Shown piece by piece: positions 45,054 through 53,588 of a stretch of 64,000 nucleotides of DNA. How positions within the stretch are numbered: position 1 is the first letter of the stretch; each line of letters starts with the position of its first letter. The position numbers and the translations under genes were made by a program. Source of the DNA: Nitrospirillum pindoramense (lineage in GTDB: Bacteria > Pseudomonadota > Alphaproteobacteria > Azospirillales > Azospirillaceae); the NCBI RefSeq assembly GCF_007827955.1, contig NZ_VITR01000017.1:92940-156939 (forward strand), given 5' to 3'. Below the pieces are notes generated by a model that worked only from the letters and a program-made list of their open reading frames with translations, was not told the DNA's origin and did not search any database.

Positions 45054-46466
45054 TTAATCGCCCTGCGCCTGCGGCGTGCCACAGGCCAGGGCGATGACGG
45101 CACCGGTCTCGCCACCGCCGATCACCAGGCGAAAACCGTGCAGGGTGGCGATGGCCTGCACCAGGGACAGGCCCAAGCCGTTACCCTGGACATGGCGGCT
45201 TTTGTCCAAGCGGTACAGGCGGCGGATGACGGCCGCCCGCTCCGCCACCGGAATGCCGGGTCCGGTGTCCGACACCTCCAGCACCGGGCCCTGGCCGCCG
45301 CCCTCCTCCGTCGCCGCCATATGGGTGCGGATGACGATGCGGCCGCCCTCGGGCGTGAACTTCACGGCGTTGTCCAGCAGGTTGGCCGCCGCCTCGATCA
45401 GCAGGTCCCGGTCCCCCACCACGAACAGGGATCCGGACTCCTCCCGCTCCAGGGTCACGCCCTTGGCCTCGGCCAACGGCTCGTAAAGGTCGAAGGCCTC
45501 CATCGCCACCTCCGTCAGGTCCACGGTGGTGAACCCGGCCTGGCGGCGGCTGTCCTCCAGTTCCGCGATGCGCAGCAGGGCGGTGATCATGGCGAAGGCC
45601 TTGTCCAGGTCGGCCAGCGCCGCCTCGGCCCCCCGCCGCAACTCACCGGGGCCGGGGGACGCCAGCCCCCGTTCCAGCTTGGCGCGCATGACCGACAGCG
45701 GGGTGCGCAGGTCATGGGCGATATTGTCGCCCACCGCCCGTATCTCATCCAGCAGATGGACGATGCGGTCCAGCATCTGGTTCACGCGGGCCGACAGCTG
45801 GTCCAGGGCGTCACGATTGCCGGACAAGGGCAATCGTTCGCGCAAGTCGCCGCCCATGATGCGCGCGATGGTCTGCTGCACGGTTTCCACACGCCGCCGG
45901 GCCCGCGCGCCGACCAGGATGCCGGAGGCCAGCACCAGGGCCACCGCCGGCAGCAGGCCCATGATCAGCGTCCGGGCCACGACCCGTTGCAAGGCCAGCA
46001 GTTCATCCATGGCCCGGCCCAGCACCACCACACCCCCGTCCGGCCGCCGGGCCGCCGCCACAATGGCGGGCTCGGGTCGATCCGTGTTGTTGGTCTGGAT
46101 ATCCAGGCGGTGACCGCTGTCGTCTATGGGCAAATCCGGCGGCAAGACGTCCAGGTTGCCGTAGCGCAGCTTGCCATCGGCATCGAACCAGGCGGCCACG
46201 GTGACCCGGTGATAGTCCGCCATGATGCGGACCTGCAGCTGGTACAGCAGCACGTCGTCGCGCGTCTGCGCCGCCAGCGCCGCCTCCTGCACCAAGTCCC
46301 GGCGCATGCGGCGGGTTTCGACCTCGCTGGTCTGCCAGTAGATGAAGCCGAAGATGAGCAGCATACCCACCGACAGCGCCGTGGCGAAGCCGAGCGCCAG
46401 CCGGAACGGACCGGCCCGGAAGAGATCAATCCGCGGCACGGAGCATGAACCCGGCGCCACGGACAC
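45054..46466 (-). CDS. sensor histidine kinase (second two-component system)
   Basis: A 470-residue kinase, equal in length and similar in plan to the one at 20671. TM1 is FRLALGFATALSVGMLLIFGFIYW. The periplasmic sensor includes KLRYGNLDVLPPDLPID. TM2 (LIMGLLPAVALVLASGILVG) leads to HAMP, the phospho-acceptor His (NIAHDLRTPLSVMRAKLER), N box (NLLDNAVKFTPEGG), G1 (DTGPGIP) and G2 (GNGLGLSLV). It overlaps the regulator gene by 41 bp on the same strand, so the pair is co-expressed. The sensed signal is unknown. Confidence 0.92.
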   Translation of the reverse strand: MSVAPGSCSVPRIDLFRAGPFRLALGFATALSVGMLLIFGFIYWQTSEVETRRMRRDLVQEAALAAQTRDDVLLYQLQVRIMADYHRVTVAAWFDADGKLRYGNLDVLPPDLPIDDSGHRLDIQTNNTDRPEPAIVAAARRPDGGVVVLGRAMDELLALQRVVARTLIMGLLPAVALVLASGILVGARARRRVETVQQTIARIMGGDLRERLPLSGNRDALDQLSARVNQMLDRIVHLLDEIRAVGDNIAHDLRTPLSVMRAKLERGLASPGPGELRRGAEAALADLDKAFAMITALLRIAELEDSRRQAGFTTVDLTEVAMEAFDLYEPLAEAKGVTLEREESGSLFVVGDRDLLIEAAANLLDNAVKFTPEGGRIVIRTHMAATEEGGGQGPVLEVSDTGPGIPVAERAAVIRRLYRLDKSRHVQGNGLGLSLVQAIATLHGFRLVIGGGETGAVIALACGTPQAQGD

Positions 46467-47127
46467 GATGGATCATGGGCAGTTCCCCGACATCATCGAT
46501 CTTGTGACGCAGCTTGCCCATATGCACGTCGACCACGTTGGTCTGCGGCACGAAGCGATAATGCCAGACGTCGGTCAACAGCATGGCCGGCGTGATCACC
46601 TGATCCGGCCGGCGCATCAGATATTCCAGCAGCTTGAATTCCCGGGGCAGCAGCGGCACCTCCCGCTCCCCCCGGCGCACGGTGCGGTTCAACAGGTCCA
46701 TCTCCAGCGACCCCACGCGCAGGGTGGTGGCGCGGGTATCCGGTGGGCGGCGGCGCAGTGCCTCGACACGGGCCACCAGTTCCGCCACGGCGAAGGGCTT
46801 GGTCAAGTAATCGTCGCCACCGGCATTCAAGCCCCGCACCCGGTCATCGACCGAGCCCAGGGCGCTCAACACCAGGATGGGGGTGGCGATACCCTCATCC
46901 CGCAGGTCCTGCACCAGGTCCAACCCGTCCATCCCGCCGGGCAGCATGCGGTCGACGATGATCACCGCCACGCCCCGGTCGGCGCGCAGCATCTCCAGCG
47001 CGGCGGCGGCGGTGACGGAATGGCTGACGGAATAGCCGCGGGCCTCCAGGCTGGTCACAATCTCCCGCGCCATGTCGGGCTCATCTTCAACCAGATGGAG
47101 GTGGGCAATGGTTTCGGAGGACGGCAT
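46426..47127 (-). CDS. OmpR-family response regulator (second two-component system)
   Basis: A 233-residue regulator. The receiver has the acidic pair in LVEDEPD, phospho-acceptor Asp in VIIVDRMLPGGMDG and conserved Lys in DDYLTKPF; the winged helix has LLPREFKLLEYLMRRPDQVITPAMLLTDVW and NVVDVHMGKLRHKID. It is clearly paralogous to the regulator at 19959. It is transcribed ahead of its kinase. It lies next to GH127 but is separated by the latter's downstream end, so control of that gene is not implied. Confidence 0.92.
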   Translation of the reverse strand: MPSSETIAHLHLVEDEPDMAREIVTSLEARGYSVSHSVTAAAALEMLRADRGVAVIIVDRMLPGGMDGLDLVQDLRDEGIATPILVLSALGSVDDRVRGLNAGGDDYLTKPFAVAELVARVEALRRRPPDTRATTLRVGSLEMDLLNRTVRRGEREVPLLPREFKLLEYLMRRPDQVITPAMLLTDVWHYRFVPQTNVVDVHMGKLRHKIDDVGELPMIHRVRGAGFMLRAAD

Positions 47128-47271
47128 CGGGCACAGGTTCCAGGAAGATCCTCCCCTTAATCTAGTGGCTTCCCGTCCGGTTGGGAATTTGGACTGAGGT
47201 GATTTTTGAGGGTGGCGACGTTACGCCCCGCGCAAGGCCGCCGTCACACCCCCTGCCCCCCTCCCAATCCG

Positions 47272-50163
47272 TCACGCCATGGAAATCCACACCTGGGAAT
47301 GCCGGGCCCGGCCGAAATCCTCATCCCCCGGCGCGCCGGTATCGGCGATCACCTGTCCTTGCGCGCCCAGCGCGTAGTTGACACCGGAATTGGTGCCGCC
47401 GACGGCATCAGCTCGCACCGGCAGACGGTTCATGCGGGCATAGTTGGGGATGGCCAGCAGGGGCGTGCCGTCCTGCCAGCGGCCCTTGATGGCGACCACA
47501 CCGCCCAGCAGGTCCGGCCGCCATTCGGCGGTGAGCGGTGCCGTCGACAGGGGCGCATCAATGGTGGGCTGGTCCGCCTTCTCCACGTTGTAGACCAGCG
47601 GACCGTAGCGCAGGGCGACCTTGCCCCGGGTCGCCTCCACCTTGTCATCGCCCGTCACGCGCTGCACCGCCAGGGGCAGGACGAAATCCACGCGGTCGCC
47701 CGCCGCCCACTCCCGCTCCACCACCGCGTAGCCTTTCTCCAGGCGATATTGGACCGGCTTGCCGTTCACCGTCAGGCTGACCAAGCCGCGCACCGGCGGC
47801 ACGGCGGTGTAAAGTGCGCTGGTGGCGCGATCAGGCACCCGGATACGCACGGCGAAGGGGGTGGTTTGGGCCGGGTTGACGGTCAGGGACACCGCCCCGT
47901 CCCACGGGTAGTTGGTCTTCTGCACCATCTCCACCCGGCTGCCGGCGACATCGCCCACATTCACCCGGCTGCCGATGAAGAGGTTGACGTTCACCCCGGC
48001 CTTGTCCTTGGCATAGGCCCAGGTCGGAACCATCAGCAGGGTGCGTGGGATGTTGCCCACACAGCAGGGACAAACGTGCCAGGCCGTGCGCTCGGTATCC
48101 ACCAGGGGATTGGTGTAGCAGAAGGTCTTGCCGTCCAGCGCCGTGGAGCCCAGCAGGGCATTGTACATCGTCTCCTCATAGAGATCGGCGTACTTGGCGT
48201 CGTGATAGGCCAGGTTCAGCTTGTACTGGAAAAAGATCAGCCCGCAGCTGGAGCAGGATTCGCAATAGGCGTCGTTGCGCAAGGCGTAGTTCTCGCCAAA
48301 GCCCTCCGCCGTGTCACCGCTGCCCACGCCGCCGGTGACGTAATATTTCTTGTTCACCATGTTGTCCCACAGGGACAGTACGGCGCTCTGGTAATCAATG
48401 TCGCGGGTTTCGGCCGCGATGTCCGCCATGCCGGAATAGAAATAGACGGCGCGGACGGCATGGCCCACCGCCTCATACTGCCGGCCCGGCGGCAGGTGGC
48501 TCTGGTCGTATTCCGAACCGCCCCGCCGGCTGTCCAGCAGGAAGCGCGCCAACCGGATGTAGGCGTCGCCGTGGCCCCGTCCCTCCATATCGTTGACGAA
48601 GCGCCCGAAACGCACCAGCGCCTGCTCCATTTCCTGGTGGCCGTCGAACCACTCCTTCTTGCCCGGGCCGATGTTGGCAACCCAGCAATCCGCCAGCTTC
48701 TTGGCGGCGTTGTACAGGCGCAGATCCTTGCCGCCGGTCAGGGTATAGTGGTTGATGGCGGACTCGATAAAATACCCGGCGACATAGCCCTCATGGTTGC
48801 CGCGCTGCTCCGGTGACCAGCGCGCCGGCCATTTGGCCCGGTCGGCCAGGGTATAGGCGGTCTGGAGATAGCCATCCGGCTCCTGCGCCGCCAGGATGAT
48901 GGGAATCCATTCCTCCAGCTTGCGGCGCATCCGGTCATGGGCGGCGATGATTTCCTGATCGCCCTGCGGGTCGACCATCAGGGCGATGCACATGGATTCC
49001 ACCGTCTGGTGCACCCAGGCGTTGGAAAAGACATAGCCCTTGTGGACGCCGTGCGGCTCCCCACGCAGGGCCTTGCCCGCCTCGATGAAATTGTCCAGGC
49101 CCCCCTGCCCGATCTTCAGGTCCGTGCGCTCGCAGTAGTCAATGCAATGGGGAATCCAGGTGGTGATCAGCGCCTTGGCCCGCGCCGACCACAGGGGGCT
49201 GTCGATGGCGTAGGGCGTGGTATAGACGACATCCAGCCGCTCGTCCGGCGGCGGTGTTTCCGCCCGCACCTTCAGGGTGGACTGGGCCGATTTGCCGTCC
49301 GCCTTGGCGCTCAGCTGCAGCACATACTCGCCGGGGGCGGAGAAACGCGCGGTGGTGTCGACGCGGGTGGCATCGGCGAAGCTGACAGCACCGGGGCCGC
49401 TAACCTTGTGCCATAGGGCCGCGGCGGCCGGAACGGTATCGAGCGTGCGCACCGTGCCGCCCAGATAGGTTTGGCCGCCCAGCACAACGGCGCGGTCCTG
49501 GCCGGCGGTGACCAGCGGCGGGAACACTGGCACAGCGCCATGGCTCCACACCCGCCATTGCAGCACACCGACCGAGGCCTTGGCCGCCGGGTCGATATCC
49601 AGGCGCAGCCGCGTGGTAGTGACGGGGTCGAAGGTGGCGCGGTTGTGGGCGTCAGGCACCAGGCCCAACCCCCGCGCGTTGCGCACGGGCACGAAGCGCT
49701 TGCCATCCCAGGCGGATACCCGCCAACCCGTGGGCAAGGCCCCCTTCCATCCGCCCAGCCACCAATAGACATCCACGGCGTCGGTGCGAACCGGCACGTC
49801 CCAGGCATATTCAACCCAGGCCGGACCGGACTCCGGCTCCGTGGCGAAGGCGCCTTCCGTATCATCCTTGGAATTGGTGGGGATGGCGTTGGTGTTGATG
49901 GCCGCCAGGCGGGTGCCGCTGGACCGGTTGGACCATCTGGTGCGGGCCATGACCGCCAGGTTGGCGGGTGCCGGCGGATTGGCCGCCAAAGCCGTGTGGG
50001 TGACCAGTCCCGCCACCAGGGACGCCCCCCCTGTGGCGGCCAGGAAGCGCCGCCGATCGACCGTACTGTCAAAAGGCCCCGTGGCAGGTGCCGGCGTTTC
50101 CTCCGCAGGATTGGATTGGTCGCTGTGGATCGAAGCCAGGACCCGGCCGCGCGTGCTGCTCAT
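47272..50163 (-). CDS. GH127 beta-L-arabinofuranosidase family enzyme
   Basis: A 963-residue exported enzyme. The start at 50163 (MSSTRGRVLAS) has GGAGGGAAAGAACAAC upstream. A Tat signal (DRRRFLAATGGASLVAGL) implies export in folded form, consistent with a metal-dependent enzyme. The N-terminal region carries an extra domain, probably carbohydrate-binding. The central (alpha/alpha)6 barrel has the GH127 Zn site: Glu and Cys in YCESCSSCG and the cysteine pair in HVCPCCVGNIPR. The family removes beta-L-arabinofuranose from plant glycoproteins and oligosaccharides; bacterial homologues vary in specificity. Confidence 0.9.
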   Translation of the reverse strand: MSSTRGRVLASIHSDQSNPAEETPAPATGPFDSTVDRRRFLAATGGASLVAGLVTHTALAANPPAPANLAVMARTRWSNRSSGTRLAAINTNAIPTNSKDDTEGAFATEPESGPAWVEYAWDVPVRTDAVDVYWWLGGWKGALPTGWRVSAWDGKRFVPVRNARGLGLVPDAHNRATFDPVTTTRLRLDIDPAAKASVGVLQWRVWSHGAVPVFPPLVTAGQDRAVVLGGQTYLGGTVRTLDTVPAAAALWHKVSGPGAVSFADATRVDTTARFSAPGEYVLQLSAKADGKSAQSTLKVRAETPPPDERLDVVYTTPYAIDSPLWSARAKALITTWIPHCIDYCERTDLKIGQGGLDNFIEAGKALRGEPHGVHKGYVFSNAWVHQTVESMCIALMVDPQGDQEIIAAHDRMRRKLEEWIPIILAAQEPDGYLQTAYTLADRAKWPARWSPEQRGNHEGYVAGYFIESAINHYTLTGGKDLRLYNAAKKLADCWVANIGPGKKEWFDGHQEMEQALVRFGRFVNDMEGRGHGDAYIRLARFLLDSRRGGSEYDQSHLPPGRQYEAVGHAVRAVYFYSGMADIAAETRDIDYQSAVLSLWDNMVNKKYYVTGGVGSGDTAEGFGENYALRNDAYCESCSSCGLIFFQYKLNLAYHDAKYADLYEETMYNALLGSTALDGKTFCYTNPLVDTERTAWHVCPCCVGNIPRTLLMVPTWAYAKDKAGVNVNLFIGSRVNVGDVAGSRVEMVQKTNYPWDGAVSLTVNPAQTTPFAVRIRVPDRATSALYTAVPPVRGLVSLTVNGKPVQYRLEKGYAVVEREWAAGDRVDFVLPLAVQRVTGDDKVEATRGKVALRYGPLVYNVEKADQPTIDAPLSTAPLTAEWRPDLLGGVVAIKGRWQDGTPLLAIPNYARMNRLPVRADAVGGTNSGVNYALGAQGQVIADTGAPGDEDFGRARHSQVWISMA

Positions 50164-50240
50164 GTTGTTCTTTCCCTCCGGGCCTGTGGGCTTGGCCATC
50201 AATGCTGGCGGCCACCCAGGCGCCTCCCCACCATAATATT

Positions 50241-50270
50241 ATCATATGACTATATACGGGAGGGGGTCAA
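50241..50270 (-). promoter_or_regulatory. putative promoter of the GH127 gene
   Basis: On the minus strand TTGACC (complement 50265-50270) and TATGAT (complement 50241-50246) are spaced 18 bp apart, about 80 bp upstream of the GH127 start. Confidence 0.4.
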
Positions 50271-50358
50271 CTTTGAGGGACTGGCCCGGTGGAACGGGGA
50301 GAGGCTGGGGAATACCATGCAGCCATTCTCCCCGCGTTTCCAACGTCTTACCAGAAGC

Positions 50359-50787
50359 TTACTTGGCCCCAGCCAGCAACTTCTCGAACGCGGCCTTGGC
50401 CTTGCCGGTTTGCGGCACCGCCTTGGCGGCATCTAGGTTTGTGGGCGTGCCGACCACGACCACGCCAACCATACCCATGCCATAGTGCGGCTTGCAGCGA
50501 TACCCGTAGACACCCGGCTTGTCGAAGGTGACGGTAAGCGTCTCATTGGGCTTGCCGGTAAAGGCCGGGGCGCCATCGGGCAGCATGCCGGGGATGCTTT
50601 CCACATTGTGTCCGGCATCGATGGACTGGAAGGTCACCTTGTCGCCCGGCGCGATCTTCACCAGCGCCGGCTCGAACACAAACATGCCGTCGGCACCCTT
50701 GTTCAACATCTTGACGACATGCTCGGCGCCGAAGGCCGGGCCGGCCAAGGTCATCAGGGCCACCAGCGCCAGGGGAAGGGAACGCAT
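50359..50787 (-). CDS. pseudoazurin (type-1 copper electron carrier)
   Basis: A 142-residue periplasmic cupredoxin. The signal peptide ends in AGPAFGAEH. Copper ligands follow the pseudoazurin pattern: His in GHNVES, then Cys, His (+3) and Met (+8) in CKPHYGMGM. A C-terminal helical extension (AAKAVPQTGKAKAAFEKLLAGAK) is also typical. It usually donates electrons to nitrite reductase or other periplasmic enzymes; no nitrite reductase is in the window. The NsrR-like gene at 6114 is the only other nitrogen-oxide-linked hint. Confidence 0.92.
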   Translation of the reverse strand: MRSLPLALVALMTLAGPAFGAEHVVKMLNKGADGMFVFEPALVKIAPGDKVTFQSIDAGHNVESIPGMLPDGAPAFTGKPNETLTVTFDKPGVYGYRCKPHYGMGMVGVVVVGTPTNLDAAKAVPQTGKAKAAFEKLLAGAK

Positions 50788-50904
50788 CTATACTCTCCAT
50801 CATGAGATGAGGCGGTGCCGGATCCATCATCCAGCCCCGCCCCTTCCCTACGACGGCTGATTTGCTGCGTCTTTGCGCTGGCGCAATGATTTGGTGCCGG
50901 TGAA

Positions 50905-51774
50905 TTACCCCAGTAGCGCGTCGATGGCGGCCCGCAGGGCCCGCAGACGCTCCCGGTCCTTATCCTTCAGGGCCGCCGGCCGCAAGGAGCGCAGATTGCT
51001 AACCAGCCGTTCCACGGAGGCCAGATTCACGCCCGGCGCGGTGATGCCGGTGGATGGCTTGCCCTCCAGCACCTCCGGCACGGCGTCCTGCGCCTTGGCG
51101 GCACGGATGGTGCGGATGCTGAGCGTGCCGCTGCGGGCCGACTGGATCAGCCGTTCCCGCACCGCTGGTTCATCCACCCGCGACAGTTCCACCAGCACAT
51201 TGCGCGACAGGCCCAGTTCTGACGTCAGAACCCCTTCCAGGATATCATCGGGCAGGCTGAGAATGCGCAGGGTGGCGCTGATCTCGCCCTTGGTCTTGCC
51301 CAAAGCTTCCGCCGCCTGGTTCTGGCTCCAGCCCTTGCCATCGATCAGGCGCTTCAGGCCGCGCGCCTCCTCCACCGGCGTCAGGTCAACGCGCTGCAGG
51401 TTCTCGATCAGCGCCAGCACCTCGGGGTCACCAGTGTGCTCGATGGCCAGGATGACACCCCAACCCAGACGCTGGGCCGCCCGCCAGCGGCGTTCACCCG
51501 CCACCACGATCCAGTGCCCGCGATCATCGGGGTTGCGGCGGACCAGGATGGGCTGCAACTGCCCCTGCTCCGCCATGCTGGCGGCCAAGCCGTCCAGCTC
51601 CTCCTCCGAGAACAGCTTGCGCGGCTGTTCCGGATCGGGGGCGATGTGGTCGACCGGCAATTCGATGCTGTGGTGAAAGCGGCTGTCGCGCGACATCACC
51701 AACTCGCCCGAGGCCTCGCCGATCATGGCGGATGCCGCGCCGAGGATGGGGGAGGGTCGTTTCTTCACCGTCAT
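50905..51774 (-). CDS. parB: ParB-family partition protein
   Basis: A 289-residue DNA-binding CTPase of plasmid partition. The N-terminal ParB/Sulfiredoxin domain has HIAPDPEQPRKLFSEEELDGLAASM and the arginine-rich GERRWRAAQRLG. The helix-turn-helix is WSQNQAAEALGKTKGEISATLRIL. The C-terminal dimerisation helix is rich in Arg/Leu. It follows parA by 5 bp. One of the three parS-like palindromes is inside this gene, coding for VLTSEL. Confidence 0.93.
   Translation of the reverse strand: MTVKKRPSPILGAASAMIGEASGELVMSRDSRFHHSIELPVDHIAPDPEQPRKLFSEEELDGLAASMAEQGQLQPILVRRNPDDRGHWIVVAGERRWRAAQRLGWGVILAIEHTGDPEVLALIENLQRVDLTPVEEARGLKRLIDGKGWSQNQAAEALGKTKGEISATLRILSLPDDILEGVLTSELGLSRNVLVELSRVDEPAVRERLIQSARSGTLSIRTIRAAKAQDAVPEVLEGKPSTGITAPGVNLASVERLVSNLRSLRPAALKDKDRERLRALRAAIDALLG
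51216..51231. repeat. parS-like palindrome inside parB
   Basis: GTTCTGACGTCAGAAC, a perfect 16-bp palindrome, is identical to the core of the two sites at 52834 and 54936. It lies within parB. Confidence 0.7.
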
Positions 51775-51779
51775 GGCGC

Positions 51780-52808
51780 TCAGGCCTCGCTCTCAACAGG
51801 AATCAAGTCGATATCCGCGCGGGCCAACGGCCGGCCGGCGATGATGCAGTCAGCCAGCTTACGATAAACCGCCGTTGCGGACGAGGTGGGCGACGCCTCC
51901 AGCGCGATGCGGCCGTTGCGGGCGGCGTGGCCGAACACGGCGCTGTCTGGCACCGCCTCCAGCACCGGCACCTTTTCCCCCAGCGCCGTCACCAAATGGG
52001 CCAGCACCTCCCGATCCACCGACTTCCGGCGGCCGAACTGCGTGGGCAGGATGCCAGACAGGCGCAGGCCCGGGTTCAGGCGGCGCTGCACTTTATGGAT
52101 GGTGTTGAGGATCAGGCCCACACCCATGGTGTCATAGGGCTCGGTCCGGACGGGGATCAGCACCTCCTGCGCCGCGGCCAAGGCCATCCAGGTCAGCATG
52201 CCGAGGTTGGGCGGCGCATCGATGACGATGAAGTCATAGCCGGCGCGCACCGTATCCACCGCCTCACGCAGGGCGGCATCGAATCCGGGTTCGCGGCGGC
52301 CATCGGTTTCCGACAGTTCGATGTGGCTGGCGGCCAGGTCAAAGGGCAGGGGTACCGCCGTCTCCACCATGCCGGGCTTCAGGATGGCATCGGCCATGGC
52401 CCGATTCTGCAGGATGACATGGGCCATGGTGCGGCCCTGGCGGTAAACCTCCACCGCCGCGTCGGCCAGCAGCGCCACGGTGGCGGTCGCCTGCGGGTCC
52501 ATGTCGATCAACAGCACCCGGCTGCCGGACTGGCCCAGGGCATAGGCCAAGTTCAGGGCACTGGTGGTCTTACCCACGCCGCCCTTCTGATTGGCAAGGA
52601 CAAAGACCTTGGCGTTGCGCGGCTTGTGGGAGGCGATCTGTTCCAGCTCCGCCGCCACGTCGTCGGGGATGGGCTCCTTGCCGTTTTCCCAGCGGCTGAT
52701 CTTGGGCTTGTCGTAGGAGCGGGACAGCCGCTGGTTCAGCATATCCTTCAGGTCGCCTTGGCTTTGCCGCAGCATTTGGCGCAACTCGCGCATCCGGTCG
52801 CCGTTCAT
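51780..52808 (-). CDS. parA: ParA-family partition ATPase
   Basis: A 342-residue Walker ATPase (type Ia, with N-terminal helix-turn-helix). The start at 52808 (MNGDRMRELRQMLRQ) is preferred over 52868, which would read through the parS-like palindrome. The helix-turn-helix residues (RSYDKPKISRWENGKEPIPDDVAAELEQIA) give autoregulatory DNA binding. The ATPase has the deviant Walker A FVLANQKGGVGKTTSALNLAYAL and Walker B-like FIVIDAPPNLG. It works with ParB to segregate the replicon. A parS-like palindrome sits 25 bp upstream. Confidence 0.93.
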   Translation of the reverse strand: MNGDRMRELRQMLRQSQGDLKDMLNQRLSRSYDKPKISRWENGKEPIPDDVAAELEQIASHKPRNAKVFVLANQKGGVGKTTSALNLAYALGQSGSRVLLIDMDPQATATVALLADAAVEVYRQGRTMAHVILQNRAMADAILKPGMVETAVPLPFDLAASHIELSETDGRREPGFDAALREAVDTVRAGYDFIVIDAPPNLGMLTWMALAAAQEVLIPVRTEPYDTMGVGLILNTIHKVQRRLNPGLRLSGILPTQFGRRKSVDREVLAHLVTALGEKVPVLEAVPDSAVFGHAARNGRIALEASPTSSATAVYRKLADCIIAGRPLARADIDLIPVESEA

Positions 52809-52832
52809 CGCCCCATCCTTCGCGTTCCAGCC

Positions 52833-52850
52833 GGTTCTGACGTCAGAACC
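52833..52850. repeat. parS-like palindrome in the parA promoter
   Basis: GGTTCTGACGTCAGAACC is a perfect 18-bp palindrome 25 bp before the parA start. Binding of ParB here would couple partition to autoregulation of parAB. The GTT...AAC ends resemble the parS class of alphaproteobacterial replicons. Confidence 0.75.
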
Positions 52851-52871
52851 TGCCAGCGCCACCATCAAGTG

Positions 52872-52903
52872 TCAACGCCAACGTTGATGGTTGATAGTTG
52901 ATG
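52872..52903. repeat. short repeats upstream of parA
   Basis: TCAACG-CCAA-CGTTGA (52872-52887) is a small palindrome overlapping a triple 7-bp direct repeat GTTGATG, GTTGATA, GTTGATG (52883-52903). It may be an operator or part of the origin. Confidence 0.5.
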
Positions 52904-52989
52904 CTCCGCTATGAGGCCATTCAAAAAAGGGGACATCGTCAGACTCTTTCCAGATTCCTCTTGTTCTTGTTCGCGCCCAAAAAATCGTT

Positions 52990-53588
52990 CCAGATCATAT
53001 GGTTAACGGATATTTCCATGCGCTTTCTCCCGAGTCTCGATGTGCTTTGTCGCCGCTCTCCATGCGTTTTATCCGGTGTCCTTGTGCGGGTTCTCGTCAT
53101 CGGCTTGTTTTCATGCGTTTTTTCGCCATGGGCCGCGATGGGCGTGTAGGGGGGAATGTCCACGGGGCGACAAACCCTTTCTATGCGTTTTCTCACCATG
53201 CCTACCGAGTCGTTCCCATGCGTTTTCTCGTCACACCGCAGGGGCTCACGGAAGTGCAAAAATATTCGTTTAATATCAATTGGTTAAACGGGCATTTTTC
53301 GGACTAGCCGATGGCTCTCTATGTGTTTTCTCGCCAAGACCTAAAGGTCGTTTCAGTGTGCTTTCTCGCCAGCGGCCGGCGGGGGCGGAGTCGTCAGGGC
53401 TGGGGTGCCGATTCCAGGGGAACGGGGGCTGTCTCTATGCGTTTTTTCGCCACCCAAATCGGCGACGCGCCTTTCCATATGTGTTTTCTCGCCAGTTTGA
53501 CGGGCCCGTCGCCGCGTTTCTATGTGTTCTGTCGCCACCTCCCGGGGCGTGGTTGACTCTATGTGGTGCTGCTGGTCGACTGCACAGC
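52990..53588. repeat. oriV with about twelve 16-bp iterons
   Basis: ATGYGTTTTCTCGCCA-type units occur at 53018, 53040, 53062, 53083 (divergent), 53113, 53183, 53218, 53321, 53356, 53437, 53479 and 53522. Eight match at least 13 of 16 positions of the consensus; the earliest are the most diverged. Two AT-rich stretches, GGTTAACGGATATTTC (53001-53016) and a similar GGTTAAACGGGCATTTTTC (53282-53300), could be the unwinding regions. All iterons point the same way, toward rep. No DnaA box TTATCCACA is seen. The rep gene follows directly. Confidence 0.85.

Noticed and set aside
53018..53537. CRISPR array
   Set aside because: Repeats are 16 bp, imperfect and irregularly spaced, with no cas genes; they are iterons next to a Rep gene.
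53280..53588. N-terminal extension of Rep through the iterons
   Set aside because: The frame translates the iterons themselves; Rep_3 homology begins after ATG 53589.
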